Part shown: one piece after another, positions 37,522 through 46,474 of the stretch
Layout of the letters: every line of letters begins with the position of its first letter
Position numbering within the stretch: position 1 is the first letter of the stretch
Assembly (NCBI RefSeq): GCF_020687805.1
Contig: NZ_JAJEWQ010000001.1
Span: 540,973-604,972, forward strand
Reading direction: 5' to 3'
Origin: Planctobacterium marinum
GTDB taxonomy: Bacteria; Pseudomonadota; Gammaproteobacteria; Enterobacterales; Alteromonadaceae
Length of the DNA: 64,000 bases
The notes under the pieces: generated by a model
The model's input: only the letters and a program-made list of their open reading frames with translations
Databases searched by the model: none
What the model was told of the DNA's origin: nothing
Program-made: the position numbers and the translations under genes

Positions 37522-37800
37522 ATGGATAATTTAAGCCGTTTTTATATTGACTTGGCCACTGACACTAGCAAAGCTGATTCATTTTTTCATGCGTCTGAAG
37601 CAGAGAAAATGCAAATTTTAGAGAGCGCCGGAATTGCGGACTCATCGAAATTAGTTGCTGCGGATCAAAGCGAAATCAGACATTTAATGATGAACGCATT
37701 GTCTAACTCAACGGGTTCGTGGAATGGATTAGATAACAATGCTGGTAACGACGATAACAAAAACAATATTGGTCGTTTAGGTAGAACTAAACAACATTAA
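37522..37800 (+). CDS. Candidate borosin precursor peptide with binding domain
   Basis: 92 residues with a strong ribosome site (AGAGGA, 7 nt). Residues 1-~58 (LSRFYIDLATDTSKADSF, then AEKMQILESAGIADSSKLV and IRHLMM) resemble the helical borosin-binding domain of SonA-type precursors: an N-terminal LSxF(F/Y)xxL start, an ESAGI/MRAHGL-type helix end, and a final helix. Residues ~59-92 form a polar tail rich in Asn, Gly and Asp (NNAGNDDNKNNIGRLGR) that would contain the core. The usual run of Val/Ile/Leu targets is absent, so modified residues cannot be predicted. It lies 83 nt after the methyltransferase. Confidence 0.8.
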   Translation: MDNLSRFYIDLATDTSKADSFFHASEAEKMQILESAGIADSSKLVAADQSEIRHLMMNALSNSTGSWNGLDNNAGNDDNKNNIGRLGRTKQH

Positions 37801-37806
37801 TCTGCA

Positions 37807-40800
37807 ATGTTCTATAGAGCCTCTTCACTATCAGTCAATTTGATATTCGCACTTTTTATAGCGTTAGTATGCTATGAAGTGCGAAGTGCAGAGGCTCCTA
37901 CCCCACAAAAAACAGAATCTCCCGGTAATATTGAACAGGTCCAAAAAATAGAACAATTAGCGCGAAATAAACCTCGGCTAGCTATAACTATGTCCAATGA
38001 AAAACTAAATAAATTTATTCAGTTAAAGGATTTTGAAGCAGCTGGAAGAGTATTGAACGCAACATCATATGCTTATTCTTTTATAGGTGAATATAACAAA
38101 TCTATGTTATCAGCAAGGGAGGCTGAGAACTTAGCAATTCAATATGGTATCCGTGAAGTCCAGGCGCGTTCAGAAATGCTTCAAGGCAACATTCTTCAAT
38201 TAATTGGAGAGTATACCAGAGCAATTAACAAGTACCTGAATGCTTCCAAAATATATAGTGAGTTAGAAAACGAGCTCTATGTTGGCTACTGCTACCATAA
38301 CATGGCAAATACATATAAAGCTGCCGGTCATTATCAATCAGCGATTGATTTTTACAACAAATATAAAAATATCAAAAACGACGGCAGCGTAAATAAAGGA
38401 ATCGGCGATACTTTGCTTTTGATGGGGCAAACCGAAAAAGCGTTAGAGCTATTCGATTTAGCACTAGAGTTGTATAGAAGCGAAGAAGATTCGTTAGGTG
38501 CCGCTCTGGTTAGAAACAGCCAGGGTGATGCTTTTTTAATGAAAAATGACGGTATTGGTGCATTGGCTTCCTATGAGGAAGCATTAGCATTATCGAAAAA
38601 TCATGGCCAAAGCTATACAGGAGAATACTCAATAAGAGGAAAAGCTAAAGCACTTTTACAATTAGGAGACCCTGAAGAAGCCTTAACATGGGCTAATCAA
38701 GCATTCGACTTAGCAGAGCGCAGAGATGAGAAAGAAGCGATTTTATCCAACCTTGAATTGAAAGCTAATATAAGCGCAGCACAAAATAACTTTTCATCTG
38801 CATTTGAGTTACTAAGTGAACTTAGAGAGCTAGAAATAAAATATAGATTGGAAAAAGATTCCACGCAGTTAATGGTAATGCAAGCCCTGTTTGACAGCGA
38901 AGCTAAAGCGGCAGAAATTGCCGAGTTGGAAGAACAAAATAAAATTCTCCAGTTAAAAGGAGCTGTTGAGAAAGAGCGCTCTCAACAGACGCAGTTTATT
39001 GCTTTTACACTTGTCTGCGCATTGTTAACTCTGGCCTTTTGGATATTTACTGTCTCTCGAGAAAAACAACGTCTGGCAAAGGTATCTGCTGAATTAGAAA
39101 AGGCTAAGGTACAGGCTGAAACGGCGACTCACACTAAATCAGCGTTTCTGGCAAATATGAGCCATGAGATTCGCACCCCGCTGACATCCATTATTGGTTA
39201 TGCCGACAGCATCCTGCAGGGAGATATCCCAGAAAAAGAAGAACACAGGGTCATTAAAATTATCTGCGAAAATGGCAACCACCTACTTAATGTTATCAGC
39301 GACATTTTGGATTTTACCAAAATAGAAGCAAACAAACTGGAATTCGAAAATATAGCCACACCACTGATCCCACTGCTTGCACAGATAGAATCAGTAACCG
39401 GAAAACGGGCGCGCGACAAAGGCTTAAGCTTTGATTTGCATTTTCGTTATCCTTTACCCAGTGCCATTATTACTGACCCCACTCGTCTGCGGCAAATTCT
39501 GTTTAACCTCACCAACAATGCCCTGAAGTTTACCGATAAAGGCAGTATAAATGTGTCTGTAAAATCGCTGGAAAACCAGTTACTGATTGGTGTCAGGGAC
39601 ACCGGCATTGGTATTAGCAAGGCCAATCAACAGGCTCTTTTTCAACCTTTCCAGCAGGCAGATGGTTCCATTAATCGTCGCTTTGGTGGTTCCGGTTTAG
39701 GTTTATCTATCTCCCGTCATCTGGCGCAAGGATTGGGCGGCGATTTAACTGTATCCAGCGAAGAAGGTAAAGGTTCAGAATTTGTGGTTGCGATTAATCT
39801 ACAACCTGCGCCCGATTGTCGCTGGATAACCTCAGGTGAAGAAGCGCGCGTTGTTACCCAAACCGTTGAGGCACAAAAACAAACACTACCCAAATTTAAT
39901 AAGGCCAAAGTACTGCTGGCAGAAGATCACCCAAACAACCGCGAACTCATCCGCTTAATGTTGTCCCGAATGGGCCTTATGGTGACAGATGTTGAAAATG
40001 GTCTTCTGGCCTGCAATGCCGCATTAAAAGAACAATTTGACTTGGTGTTTTTAGATATTCAGATGCCGGTAATGGATGGTGGTCAGGCGCTAAAGCAAAT
40101 CAAAAAGGCGTATCCGGACACCCCGGTGATAGCCCTGACGGCGAATAACATGAAGCATGAGGTTGAACAATACATGCGCGAAGGGTTTACGGCACACTTA
40201 CCCAAACCGCTCCCCAGAGAAGACCTGATTGCCCTGTTAGAACACTATCTTGCAGACTTTTTGATTACACCTGAAACTAAGACGACGACAAGTGGCATGC
40301 AGGCTTTGCCGGTGCCCAAAGGTGCTACGCCGCTGGCGGGACAAGAAGAGGATATGGTAAAGCTCATTGCCAGTTATGCATCGCAGCTCAATCAGGAGGT
40401 GGAACAGGCCGTTATGTTTTGGCAGGCTGAAAACTGGCCTGCGTTATCTGAACTTGCACACACAGTAAAAGGTTCGGCCGCTAACTTCGGTTTTGCGAAT
40501 ATTGGTGAGCATTTTAATCAAATAGAGCAGCAACTAAAAACCCGTCAATACCCTCAGGTCAGTCAGTTAATTAATCAGGCTCTGGGGGATATGCAGTTAA
40601 TTAACAGTATTCCTGGCACTGATAAGGCAGTAGGCATACATAATCACAGTGTCAGCTTTTCAGCCTGGCACAGCGCCATGAAAACCTTTTTTGCATCACT
40701 GCCACCTGCTCTGGATAAAATGCAACAGGAGGCAGTGTCAGAATCACTGGAACTGGCTTCCAGCATTAACGAATTGCAAAAACAATCCAATAAACTGGCA

Positions 40801-40950
40801 TTTCCAAAGGCTTATAATCTGTGTATGCAAATCAGAAAAGCCATCCGGGAAGGACAAGGTGCTGAACAGCTAATAAACGCCTGTGATGAGCTGGCAAACG
40901 AATTAATCAGTATCAAATCCTATTTAGATAGCCATTCTTTAAGTGCTTAA
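37807..40950 (+). CDS. Hybrid histidine kinase with periplasmic TPR sensor, receiver and HPt
   Basis: 1047 residues, starting 6 nt after the precursor stop without an obvious ribosome site, so probably translationally coupled. Order: signal peptide/TM (~10-28), periplasmic TPR array (~40-370) and coiled coil, TM (FIAFTLVCALLTLAFWIF, ~398-416), HisKA with H453 (MSHEIRTP), ATPase domain (DTGIGIS, GGSGLGLSISR), receiver with D750 (FLDIQMPVMDGG) and HPt with H885 (AHTVKGSAANFG). All phosphorelay residues are present. TPR domains bind peptides in RRNPP sensors, so detection of the neighbouring RiPP is an attractive guess. The TPR half looks more A+T-rich than the kinase half. Confidence 0.92.
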   Translation: MFYRASSLSVNLIFALFIALVCYEVRSAEAPTPQKTESPGNIEQVQKIEQLARNKPRLAITMSNEKLNKFIQLKDFEAAGRVLNATSYAYSFIGEYNKSMLSAREAENLAIQYGIREVQARSEMLQGNILQLIGEYTRAINKYLNASKIYSELENELYVGYCYHNMANTYKAAGHYQSAIDFYNKYKNIKNDGSVNKGIGDTLLLMGQTEKALELFDLALELYRSEEDSLGAALVRNSQGDAFLMKNDGIGALASYEEALALSKNHGQSYTGEYSIRGKAKALLQLGDPEEALTWANQAFDLAERRDEKEAILSNLELKANISAAQNNFSSAFELLSELRELEIKYRLEKDSTQLMVMQALFDSEAKAAEIAELEEQNKILQLKGAVEKERSQQTQFIAFTLVCALLTLAFWIFTVSREKQRLAKVSAELEKAKVQAETATHTKSAFLANMSHEIRTPLTSIIGYADSILQGDIPEKEEHRVIKIICENGNHLLNVISDILDFTKIEANKLEFENIATPLIPLLAQIESVTGKRARDKGLSFDLHFRYPLPSAIITDPTRLRQILFNLTNNALKFTDKGSINVSVKSLENQLLIGVRDTGIGISKANQQALFQPFQQADGSINRRFGGSGLGLSISRHLAQGLGGDLTVSSEEGKGSEFVVAINLQPAPDCRWITSGEEARVVTQTVEAQKQTLPKFNKAKVLLAEDHPNNRELIRLMLSRMGLMVTDVENGLLACNAALKEQFDLVFLDIQMPVMDGGQALKQIKKAYPDTPVIALTANNMKHEVEQYMREGFTAHLPKPLPREDLIALLEHYLADFLITPETKTTTSGMQALPVPKGATPLAGQEEDMVKLIASYASQLNQEVEQAVMFWQAENWPALSELAHTVKGSAANFGFANIGEHFNQIEQQLKTRQYPQVSQLINQALGDMQLINSIPGTDKAVGIHNHSVSFSAWHSAMKTFFASLPPALDKMQQEAVSESLELASSINELQKQSNKLAFPKAYNLCMQIRKAIREGQGAEQLINACDELANELISIKSYLDSHSLSA

Positions 40951-40955
40951 AACTA

Positions 40956-40981
40956 AAAAGCTGGCACACCGGCCAGCTTTT
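40956..40981. terminator. Bidirectional Rho-independent terminator after the borosin operon
   Basis: Perfect 10-bp stem AAAAGCTGGC / GCCAGCTTTT with a 6-nt loop, 5 nt after the kinase stop. A and T runs on both sides let it serve the convergent thiolase gene as well. It closes the three-gene methyltransferase-precursor-kinase operon. Confidence 0.85.
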
Positions 40982-41000
40982 GTCGAACAACTTACCAGAA

Positions 41001-42182
41001 TTACATCACTTCAACAGCAATCGCAGTGGCTTCACCACCACCGATACACAATGAGGCGACGCCTTTTGATTTACCCAGACGTTTTAATGCATGGATCAGA
41101 GTCACCAGAATACGGGCACCTGATGCGCCGATAGGATGACCCAGCGCACAAGCACCACCGTTGACATTAACCTTGCTTTCGTCAAGCTCCAACTGACGCA
41201 CCGCCAACATGGTCACCATGGCGAAGGCTTCATTGATTTCGAATAAATCTACGTCATTCAACGACCAACCTGCTTTGTCCATCAGCTTTTGCATTGCTCC
41301 CACTGGCGCGACTGTGAAGTTTTCTGGCTCAATGGAATTGGTGGAATGAGCGACAATGCGAGCCAGTGGCTCAAGGCCCAATGATTTAGCTTTGGACTCA
41401 GTCATAATCATAAGTGCTGCGGCACCATCAGAAATAGAGCTGGAGTTTGCTGCTGTTACTGTGCCGTCTTTTTTAAATGCAGGGCGTAAATTGGGGATTT
41501 TCTCTGGCATAGCTTTAGCCGGAGACTCGTCTTCGCTGACCACCACATTGCCTTTACGGCCCTGAATCACCACATCAGCCACTTCATTTTTAAAGTAACC
41601 TTCAGCTATCGCCGTTTTGGCCTTATCCAAAGAGGACAAAGCAAACGCGTCCATGTCTTCACGGGTGATACCTTCAGCATCGGCAGTCGCCTGAGCAAAA
41701 CAGCCCATCGCCTGACCGTCGTAGGCATTTTCCAGACCATCCAGCATCATGTGATCCTGAACCTGGCCATGACCCATGCGATAACCGCCACGGGCTTTAG
41801 GCAATAAATATGGCGCGTTAGACATGCTTTCCATACCACCTGCTATCACCACTTCAGCACTGCCAGCTTTAATAAAGTCATGAGCCATCATGACGGCCTT
41901 CATACCAGAACCACACACTTTGTTAATGGTGGTTACGCCAGCAGAAAGCGGCAAACCGCCCGCCTGTGCCGCTTGTCTTGCAGGCGATTGCCCCAGACCA
42001 GCAGGCAAAACACAGCCCATAATCACTTCATCAACCTGATTGGCGTCTGCCTGGCTATCGGCCAGGACACTGGCAATGGCACCAGCGCCCAGTTCTGTAG
42101 CGGTCAGAGGGGATAAGCTGCCCATAAATGCGCCCATTGGGGTACGCTTGGCAGATACAATAACGATATTTTCTGTTGTCAT
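41001..42182 (-). CDS. Acetyl-CoA C-acetyltransferase (thiolase)
   Basis: 393 residues from the ATG at 42182 (AAGG with 8-nt spacing; further ATGs upstream have poorer spacing). Biosynthetic-type thiolase signatures: nucleophile Cys in INKVCGSGMKAVMMA, the His in NGGACALGHPIGASGAR and the second Cys in SLCIGGGEATA. It would cleave acetoacetyl-CoA from leucine, or 2-methylacetoacetyl-CoA from isoleucine, to acetyl-CoA. It is divergent from liuR and shares the promoter region with the LiuR-like boxes. Confidence 0.93.
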   Translation of the reverse strand: MTTENIVIVSAKRTPMGAFMGSLSPLTATELGAGAIASVLADSQADANQVDEVIMGCVLPAGLGQSPARQAAQAGGLPLSAGVTTINKVCGSGMKAVMMAHDFIKAGSAEVVIAGGMESMSNAPYLLPKARGGYRMGHGQVQDHMMLDGLENAYDGQAMGCFAQATADAEGITREDMDAFALSSLDKAKTAIAEGYFKNEVADVVIQGRKGNVVVSEDESPAKAMPEKIPNLRPAFKKDGTVTAANSSSISDGAAALMIMTESKAKSLGLEPLARIVAHSTNSIEPENFTVAPVGAMQKLMDKAGWSLNDVDLFEINEAFAMVTMLAVRQLELDESKVNVNGGACALGHPIGASGARILVTLIHALKRLGKSKGVASLCIGGGEATAIAVEVM

Positions 42183-42348
42183 TTTCATTACCTTTGCTGA
42201 TGATGTTGGCATTGTGGTCTATTTGGTCAATCTGAGCGACTGTACTTTAGGACCATCTCCATCCTGTACAACATTCTGGACGCAAGCGATAACTTTGTCG
42301 AAATCGGTTGTAAATAGAATGTTGAAAAGTTGTCAGGGTTACTTTACC

Positions 42349-42383
42349 TTTACGTTAACTTATTCCTTACGTGAACGTAAAGG
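42349..42383. promoter_or_regulatory. LiuR operator pair in the thiolase/liuR promoter
   Basis: Two related palindromes. CCTTACGTGAACGTAAAGG at 42365-42383 contains the perfect TTACGT-GA-ACGTAA core. A weaker copy TTTACGTTAACTTATT lies at 42349-42364. The first box ends 7 bp before the liuR GTG, where bound protein would cover its promoter, consistent with autoregulation, and it can also act on the divergent thiolase. Confidence 0.65.
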
Positions 42384-42390
42384 TAAACCT

Positions 42391-42780
42391 GTGAGTGAGC
42401 AAACTTATTCTATTGGTGAATTGTCAAAAGAATTTGACATTACCCCCCGCTCTATTCGTTTTTACGAAGAGCAAGGCCTGCTGGCACCGGAACGAGCCGG
42501 TCAAAGTCGTATCTACAATAAAAAAGATAGAGTTCGGCTAAAGTTGATCCTACGCGGCAAACGTTTGGGATTTTCCTTAGCTGAAACCAAAACCTTATTT
42601 GAGCTCTATGATTCTCATCAAAGCTCTAAAGTACAACTAGAAGAAATGTTACGCATGACGCATGAAAAACGCGCCATCATGAAACAGCAAATGGAAGATA
42701 TTCAGATGCTGATGAATGAGCTAAATGACGTGGAGCTGCGTTGTAAAGAAGAATTATCTGAATTAACCAAAGGTGTGTAA
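42391..42780 (+). CDS. liuR: MerR-family regulator of leucine/isovalerate catabolism
   Basis: 129 residues from a GTG at 42391 with AAAGG upstream; the frame extends upstream but only through the promoter. The helix-turn-helix [26 protein letters not shown] is classic MerR, followed by [20 protein letters not shown] and a coiled-coil dimerisation helix. There is no C-terminal metal-binding cluster. It heads the liu operon (4 nt before liuA), which identifies it as LiuR. It probably represses until a branched acyl-CoA binds; the effector is not visible in the sequence. Confidence 0.93.
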   Translation: MSEQTYSIGELSKEFDITPRSIRFYEEQGLLAPERAGQSRIYNKKDRVRLKLILRGKRLGFSLAETKTLFELYDSHQSSKVQLEEMLRMTHEKRAIMKQQMEDIQMLMNELNDVELRCKEELSELTKGV

Positions 42781-42784
42781 ATCC

Positions 42785-43954
42785 ATGAATACTCCCTACC
42801 CTACATTAAATTTTGATCTTGGCGAAGATATTGATGCGTTAAGAGAAGGTATTTACCAGTTCGCGCAGGGCGAAATTGCGCCTCTGGCAGAAAAATCCGA
42901 TGAAGATAACGCCTTCCCCAACCAGCTATGGACTCAATTCGGTGAAATGGGCCTGTTAGGTATGACCGTCGCGGAAGAATACGGCGGTGTGGATATGGGT
43001 TATCTGGCCCACGTTGTCGCTATGGAAGAAATTAGCCGTGCATCAGCTGGCATAGGTTTAAGCTATGGTGCTCATAGTAACCTGTGTGTCAATCAAATTC
43101 ACAAAAACGGTACCGCAGCGCAAAAAGAAAAGTATCTGCCTAAGCTGGTAAGCGGTGAGCACATTGGTGCATTGGCCATGAGTGAGCCTAACGCCGGTTC
43201 TGATGTTGTCAGCATGAAACTGCGTGCGGATAAAAAAGGCGACCGTTACATTCTTAACGGCAACAAGATGTGGATCACCAATGGCCCTGACGCCAGCACT
43301 TTCGTGATTTACGCAAAAACTGACGTCAATGGTGGCTCCAAAGGTATCACCGCTTTTATCGTTGAAAAAAGCTTTGCCGGTTTCTCTCAGGCGCAAAAAC
43401 TGGACAAACTGGGTATGCGCTCTTCCAATACGTGCGAGCTGGTATTCGAAGATGTAGAAGTTCCTGAAGAAAACATTCTGGGCGAGGTTGGCGGCGGTGT
43501 GCGCGTGCTGATGAGCGGCCTGGATTACGAACGCCTGGTACTTTCTGGTGGCCCTATCGGTATTATGCAAGCCGCCATGGATATCGTGGTGCCCTACATT
43601 CACGACCGCAAGCAGTTTGGTCAATCCATCGGTGAATTCCAGTTGGTACAAGGTAAAGTTGCCGACATGTACACTCAGATGAATGCCGCGCGTGCCTATG
43701 TTTACACCGTAGCCAAGGCATGTGACCGTGGCGAAACCACCCGTAAAGATGCTGCTGGTGCGATTCTTTATGCGGCAGAATTGGCCACCAAAATGGCGCT
43801 GGATGCGATTCAGTTATTGGGCGGTAATGGCTATATCAATGAATACCCGACTGGACGCTTGCTGCGGGACGCCAAACTTTATGAAATCGGCGCCGGTACT
43901 TCTGAAATACGTCGTATGCTGATTGGTCGCGAATTATTCAAAGAATCAGTCTAA
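42785..43954 (+). CDS. liuA: Isovaleryl-CoA dehydrogenase
   Basis: 389 residues from the ATG at 42785. FAD acyl-CoA dehydrogenase with [16 protein letters not shown] and [21 protein letters not shown]. The segment [13 protein letters not shown] carries the catalytic Glu in the position characteristic of isovaleryl-CoA dehydrogenases, which separates it from the other dehydrogenase at 27595. It converts isovaleryl-CoA to 3-methylcrotonyl-CoA. Confidence 0.95.
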   Translation: MNTPYPTLNFDLGEDIDALREGIYQFAQGEIAPLAEKSDEDNAFPNQLWTQFGEMGLLGMTVAEEYGGVDMGYLAHVVAMEEISRASAGIGLSYGAHSNLCVNQIHKNGTAAQKEKYLPKLVSGEHIGALAMSEPNAGSDVVSMKLRADKKGDRYILNGNKMWITNGPDASTFVIYAKTDVNGGSKGITAFIVEKSFAGFSQAQKLDKLGMRSSNTCELVFEDVEVPEENILGEVGGGVRVLMSGLDYERLVLSGGPIGIMQAAMDIVVPYIHDRKQFGQSIGEFQLVQGKVADMYTQMNAARAYVYTVAKACDRGETTRKDAAGAILYAAELATKMALDAIQLLGGNGYINEYPTGRLLRDAKLYEIGAGTSEIRRMLIGRELFKESV

Positions 43955-43996
43955 AGTATATTGACCGGGCAGATACAAGCCCTGTTGTAATTAATG

Positions 43997-44025
43997 AATC
44001 GGATTTTTCGTAAATCCGATTTTTT
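43997..44025 (+). terminator. Hairpin with T run inside the liu operon
   Basis: Perfect 10-bp stem AATCGGATTT / AAATCCGATT with a 5-nt loop, then TTTT, located between liuA and liuB. It has terminator form yet sits inside an operon, so it may reduce downstream expression or protect the liuRA message end. Confidence 0.65.
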
Positions 44026-44051
44026 ATGAAGCGGATTTAACGGAGTTAAAT

Positions 44052-45674
44052 GTGTCGACACAAGCAAGTAATCCAATTCAATCAAAAATTAATGTGAAAA
44101 GTGCTGCGTTTGCAGAAAATGCTGAGCACATGGCGCTGCAGGTAAACGATCTGCAAGAAAAAATCGCGCAAATCAAACAAGGTGGTGGCGAAAAAGCCAA
44201 TAAGCGTCATACCGACCGAGGCAAATTATTGCCCAGAGAACGTATCAATGCCTTATTAGATCCCGGCTCTCCCTTTCTGGAGATCTCGCAACTGGCAGCC
44301 TGGAACGTTTATGAAGACTATGTGCCCGCCGCTGGAGTTATCGCGGGTATTGGTCGGGTATCCGGTCAGGAATGCATGATAGTCGCCAACGACGCCACAG
44401 TTAAAGGCGGTACCTACTATCCTCTGACGGTGAAAAAGCACCTGCGCGCGCAAACCATTGCTGAACAGAACAACCTGCCCTGCATTTATTTGGTGGATTC
44501 CGGTGGTGCAAACCTGCCTCGTCAGGACGATGTATTTCCGGACAGAGAACACTTTGGTCGCATTTTTTATAACCAGGCCAACCTGTCAGCTAAAAACATT
44601 CCACAAATCGCAGTGGTTATGGGTAGTTGTACTGCTGGTGGCGCTTATGTTCCCGCCATGGCAGATGAATCCATTATCGTTAAAAATCAGGGCACAATCT
44701 TCCTGGGTGGACCACCGCTGGTTAAAGCCGCAACAGGTGAAGTAGTATCGGCAGAAGAGCTGGGCGGCGGCGATGTACACTGCCGGACATCAGGTGTAGT
44801 AGATCACCTGGCCAACAACGATCACCATGCGCTTAAGATCGCCCGTGACTCTGTTGCCCGATTAAACCGCGTAAAACAACCCAATATTGATATTCGCGAA
44901 GCCCGAGAGCCACTTTACGATGCCAAAGAAATTTACGGCATTATTCCGAAAGACACTCGTCAGCCGTATGACGTGCGTGAAATTATCGCCCGCATCGTTG
45001 ATGGTTCCGAATTTGATGAGTTTAAGGCACTTTATGGCACCACACTGGTATGCGGTTTTGCCCGTATATTTGGTTATCCAGTGGGCATCGTTGCTAATAA
45101 CGGCATTTTGTTTTCCGAATCAGCACTAAAAGGCGCGCACTTTATTGAGCTTTGTGCCCAACGCAAAATTCCACTGGTCTTCCTGCAAAACATCACTGGT
45201 TTTATGGTGGGCAAACAGTATGAGTCTGGCGGTATAGCCAAAAATGGTGCCAAGATGGTAACGGCAGTAGCCTGCGCCAACGTACCTAAGTTCACTGTGC
45301 TCATTGGTGGTAGCTTTGGTGCCGGTAACTACGGCATGTGTGGCCGCGCTTACGATCCTCGATTCCTGTTTATGTGGCCAAACGCCCGTATTTCGGTAAT
45401 GGGTGGCGAACAAGCGGCAGGAGTACTAGCGCAAGTCAAAAAAGAACAAAAACAACGCGCTGGCGAAACCTGGTCCGCAGAAGAAGAACAAGCCTTTAAG
45501 CAACCTATCGTGGACAACTACGAACATCAGGGACACCCCTACTACGCCTCAGCCCGTTTGTGGGACGATGGTGTAATCGACCCTGCTGACACCCGTTTTG
45601 TATTAGGGTTGAGCCTGTCAGCTGCCCTGAATAAGCCTGTTGAGGAAACTCAATTCGGCGTCTTTAGAATGTAA
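44052..45674 (+). CDS. liuB: Methylcrotonyl-CoA carboxylase beta (carboxyltransferase) subunit
   Basis: 540 residues from a GTG with GGAG 7 nt upstream. Carboxyltransferase domain features include [14 protein letters not shown], the acyl-CoA loop [13 protein letters not shown] and the second oxyanion region [20 protein letters not shown]. It transfers the carboxyl group from biotin on LiuD to 3-methylcrotonyl-CoA. Length and motifs match MCC rather than propionyl-CoA carboxylase. Confidence 0.95.
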   Translation: MSTQASNPIQSKINVKSAAFAENAEHMALQVNDLQEKIAQIKQGGGEKANKRHTDRGKLLPRERINALLDPGSPFLEISQLAAWNVYEDYVPAAGVIAGIGRVSGQECMIVANDATVKGGTYYPLTVKKHLRAQTIAEQNNLPCIYLVDSGGANLPRQDDVFPDREHFGRIFYNQANLSAKNIPQIAVVMGSCTAGGAYVPAMADESIIVKNQGTIFLGGPPLVKAATGEVVSAEELGGGDVHCRTSGVVDHLANNDHHALKIARDSVARLNRVKQPNIDIREAREPLYDAKEIYGIIPKDTRQPYDVREIIARIVDGSEFDEFKALYGTTLVCGFARIFGYPVGIVANNGILFSESALKGAHFIELCAQRKIPLVFLQNITGFMVGKQYESGGIAKNGAKMVTAVACANVPKFTVLIGGSFGAGNYGMCGRAYDPRFLFMWPNARISVMGGEQAAGVLAQVKKEQKQRAGETWSAEEEQAFKQPIVDNYEHQGHPYYASARLWDDGVIDPADTRFVLGLSLSAALNKPVEETQFGVFRM

Positions 45675-45683
45675 GGTGTGATG

Positions 45684-46472
45684 ATGACTGACTCTGTACT
45701 TTATAATCTTGATGAACGTGGCGTAGCCACGGTTACCCTTAATCGCCCGGAAAAGCACAACGCCTTTGACGATGCCCTCATCGCTGAACTGACGCACCTG
45801 TTTAAACAAATCGGTGAAGATAAAAACGTGCGCGCTATGGTATTACAAGCCAATGGCCAAAGCTTCTGCGCTGGCGCTGATGCAGGCTGGATGAAGCGCA
45901 TGGCGGATTACTCTTTTGATGAGAATGTTGCTGATGCGAAAAAGCTTGCTGACATGTTATGGCACCTGAATTACATGCCTAAACCCACCATCGCCAGGGT
46001 TCAGGGAGCCACTTATGGTGGCGCAGTGGGCCTGGTGGCCTGTTGTGATATGGCAGTCGCCAGCAAACTCAGTAAATTTTGTTTAAGCGAAGTACGCCTT
46101 GGCTTGATCCCTGCCACCATTAGTCCTTATGTGATTGCCGCCATGGGCGAACGGGTTGCTCGTCGCTATTTTATGACTGCGGAAGTGTTTTCTGCTCGAC
46201 GGGCCAGAAGACTAGGGCTGGTAAGCGAAACAGTTACCGAGGAAGAACTGGATACCACCATCGAAGATCTGCTGAATAACATTTTGCGCAACGGCCCACA
46301 GGCGGTCGCGGCAGCAAAACAGCTGATTTTTGATATTAAGAATCAGCCCGGTGAAGAAGAGGTTATTGAAAAGACCTGTTTGCGAATTGCCACCGTCCGT
46401 GTCTCTGACGAAGGTCAGGAAGGATTGAGTGCATTCCTGGAAAAACGTAAACCCAACTGGCGCAAGGATTAA
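45684..46472 (+). CDS. liuC: Methylglutaconyl-CoA hydratase
   Basis: 262-residue crotonase-fold enzyme. Three in-frame starts (GTG 45678, ATG 45681, ATG 45684) follow AAGG; I chose the last for its 7-nt spacing. Motifs: VLQANGQSFCAGADAGWMKRM and GATYGGAVGLVACCDMA. It hydrates 3-methylglutaconyl-CoA to HMG-CoA. It begins a few nt after liuB and ends 2 nt before liuD. Confidence 0.94.
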   Translation: MTDSVLYNLDERGVATVTLNRPEKHNAFDDALIAELTHLFKQIGEDKNVRAMVLQANGQSFCAGADAGWMKRMADYSFDENVADAKKLADMLWHLNYMPKPTIARVQGATYGGAVGLVACCDMAVASKLSKFCLSEVRLGLIPATISPYVIAAMGERVARRYFMTAEVFSARRARRLGLVSETVTEEELDTTIEDLLNNILRNGPQAVAAAKQLIFDIKNQPGEEEVIEKTCLRIATVRVSDEGQEGLSAFLEKRKPNWRKD

Positions 46473-46474
46473 AC

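Noticed and set aside
43058-43651. 197-codon minus-strand frame inside liuA
   Set aside because: It is a shadow of the strongly conserved isovaleryl-CoA dehydrogenase gene, with no ribosome site or recognisable protein.
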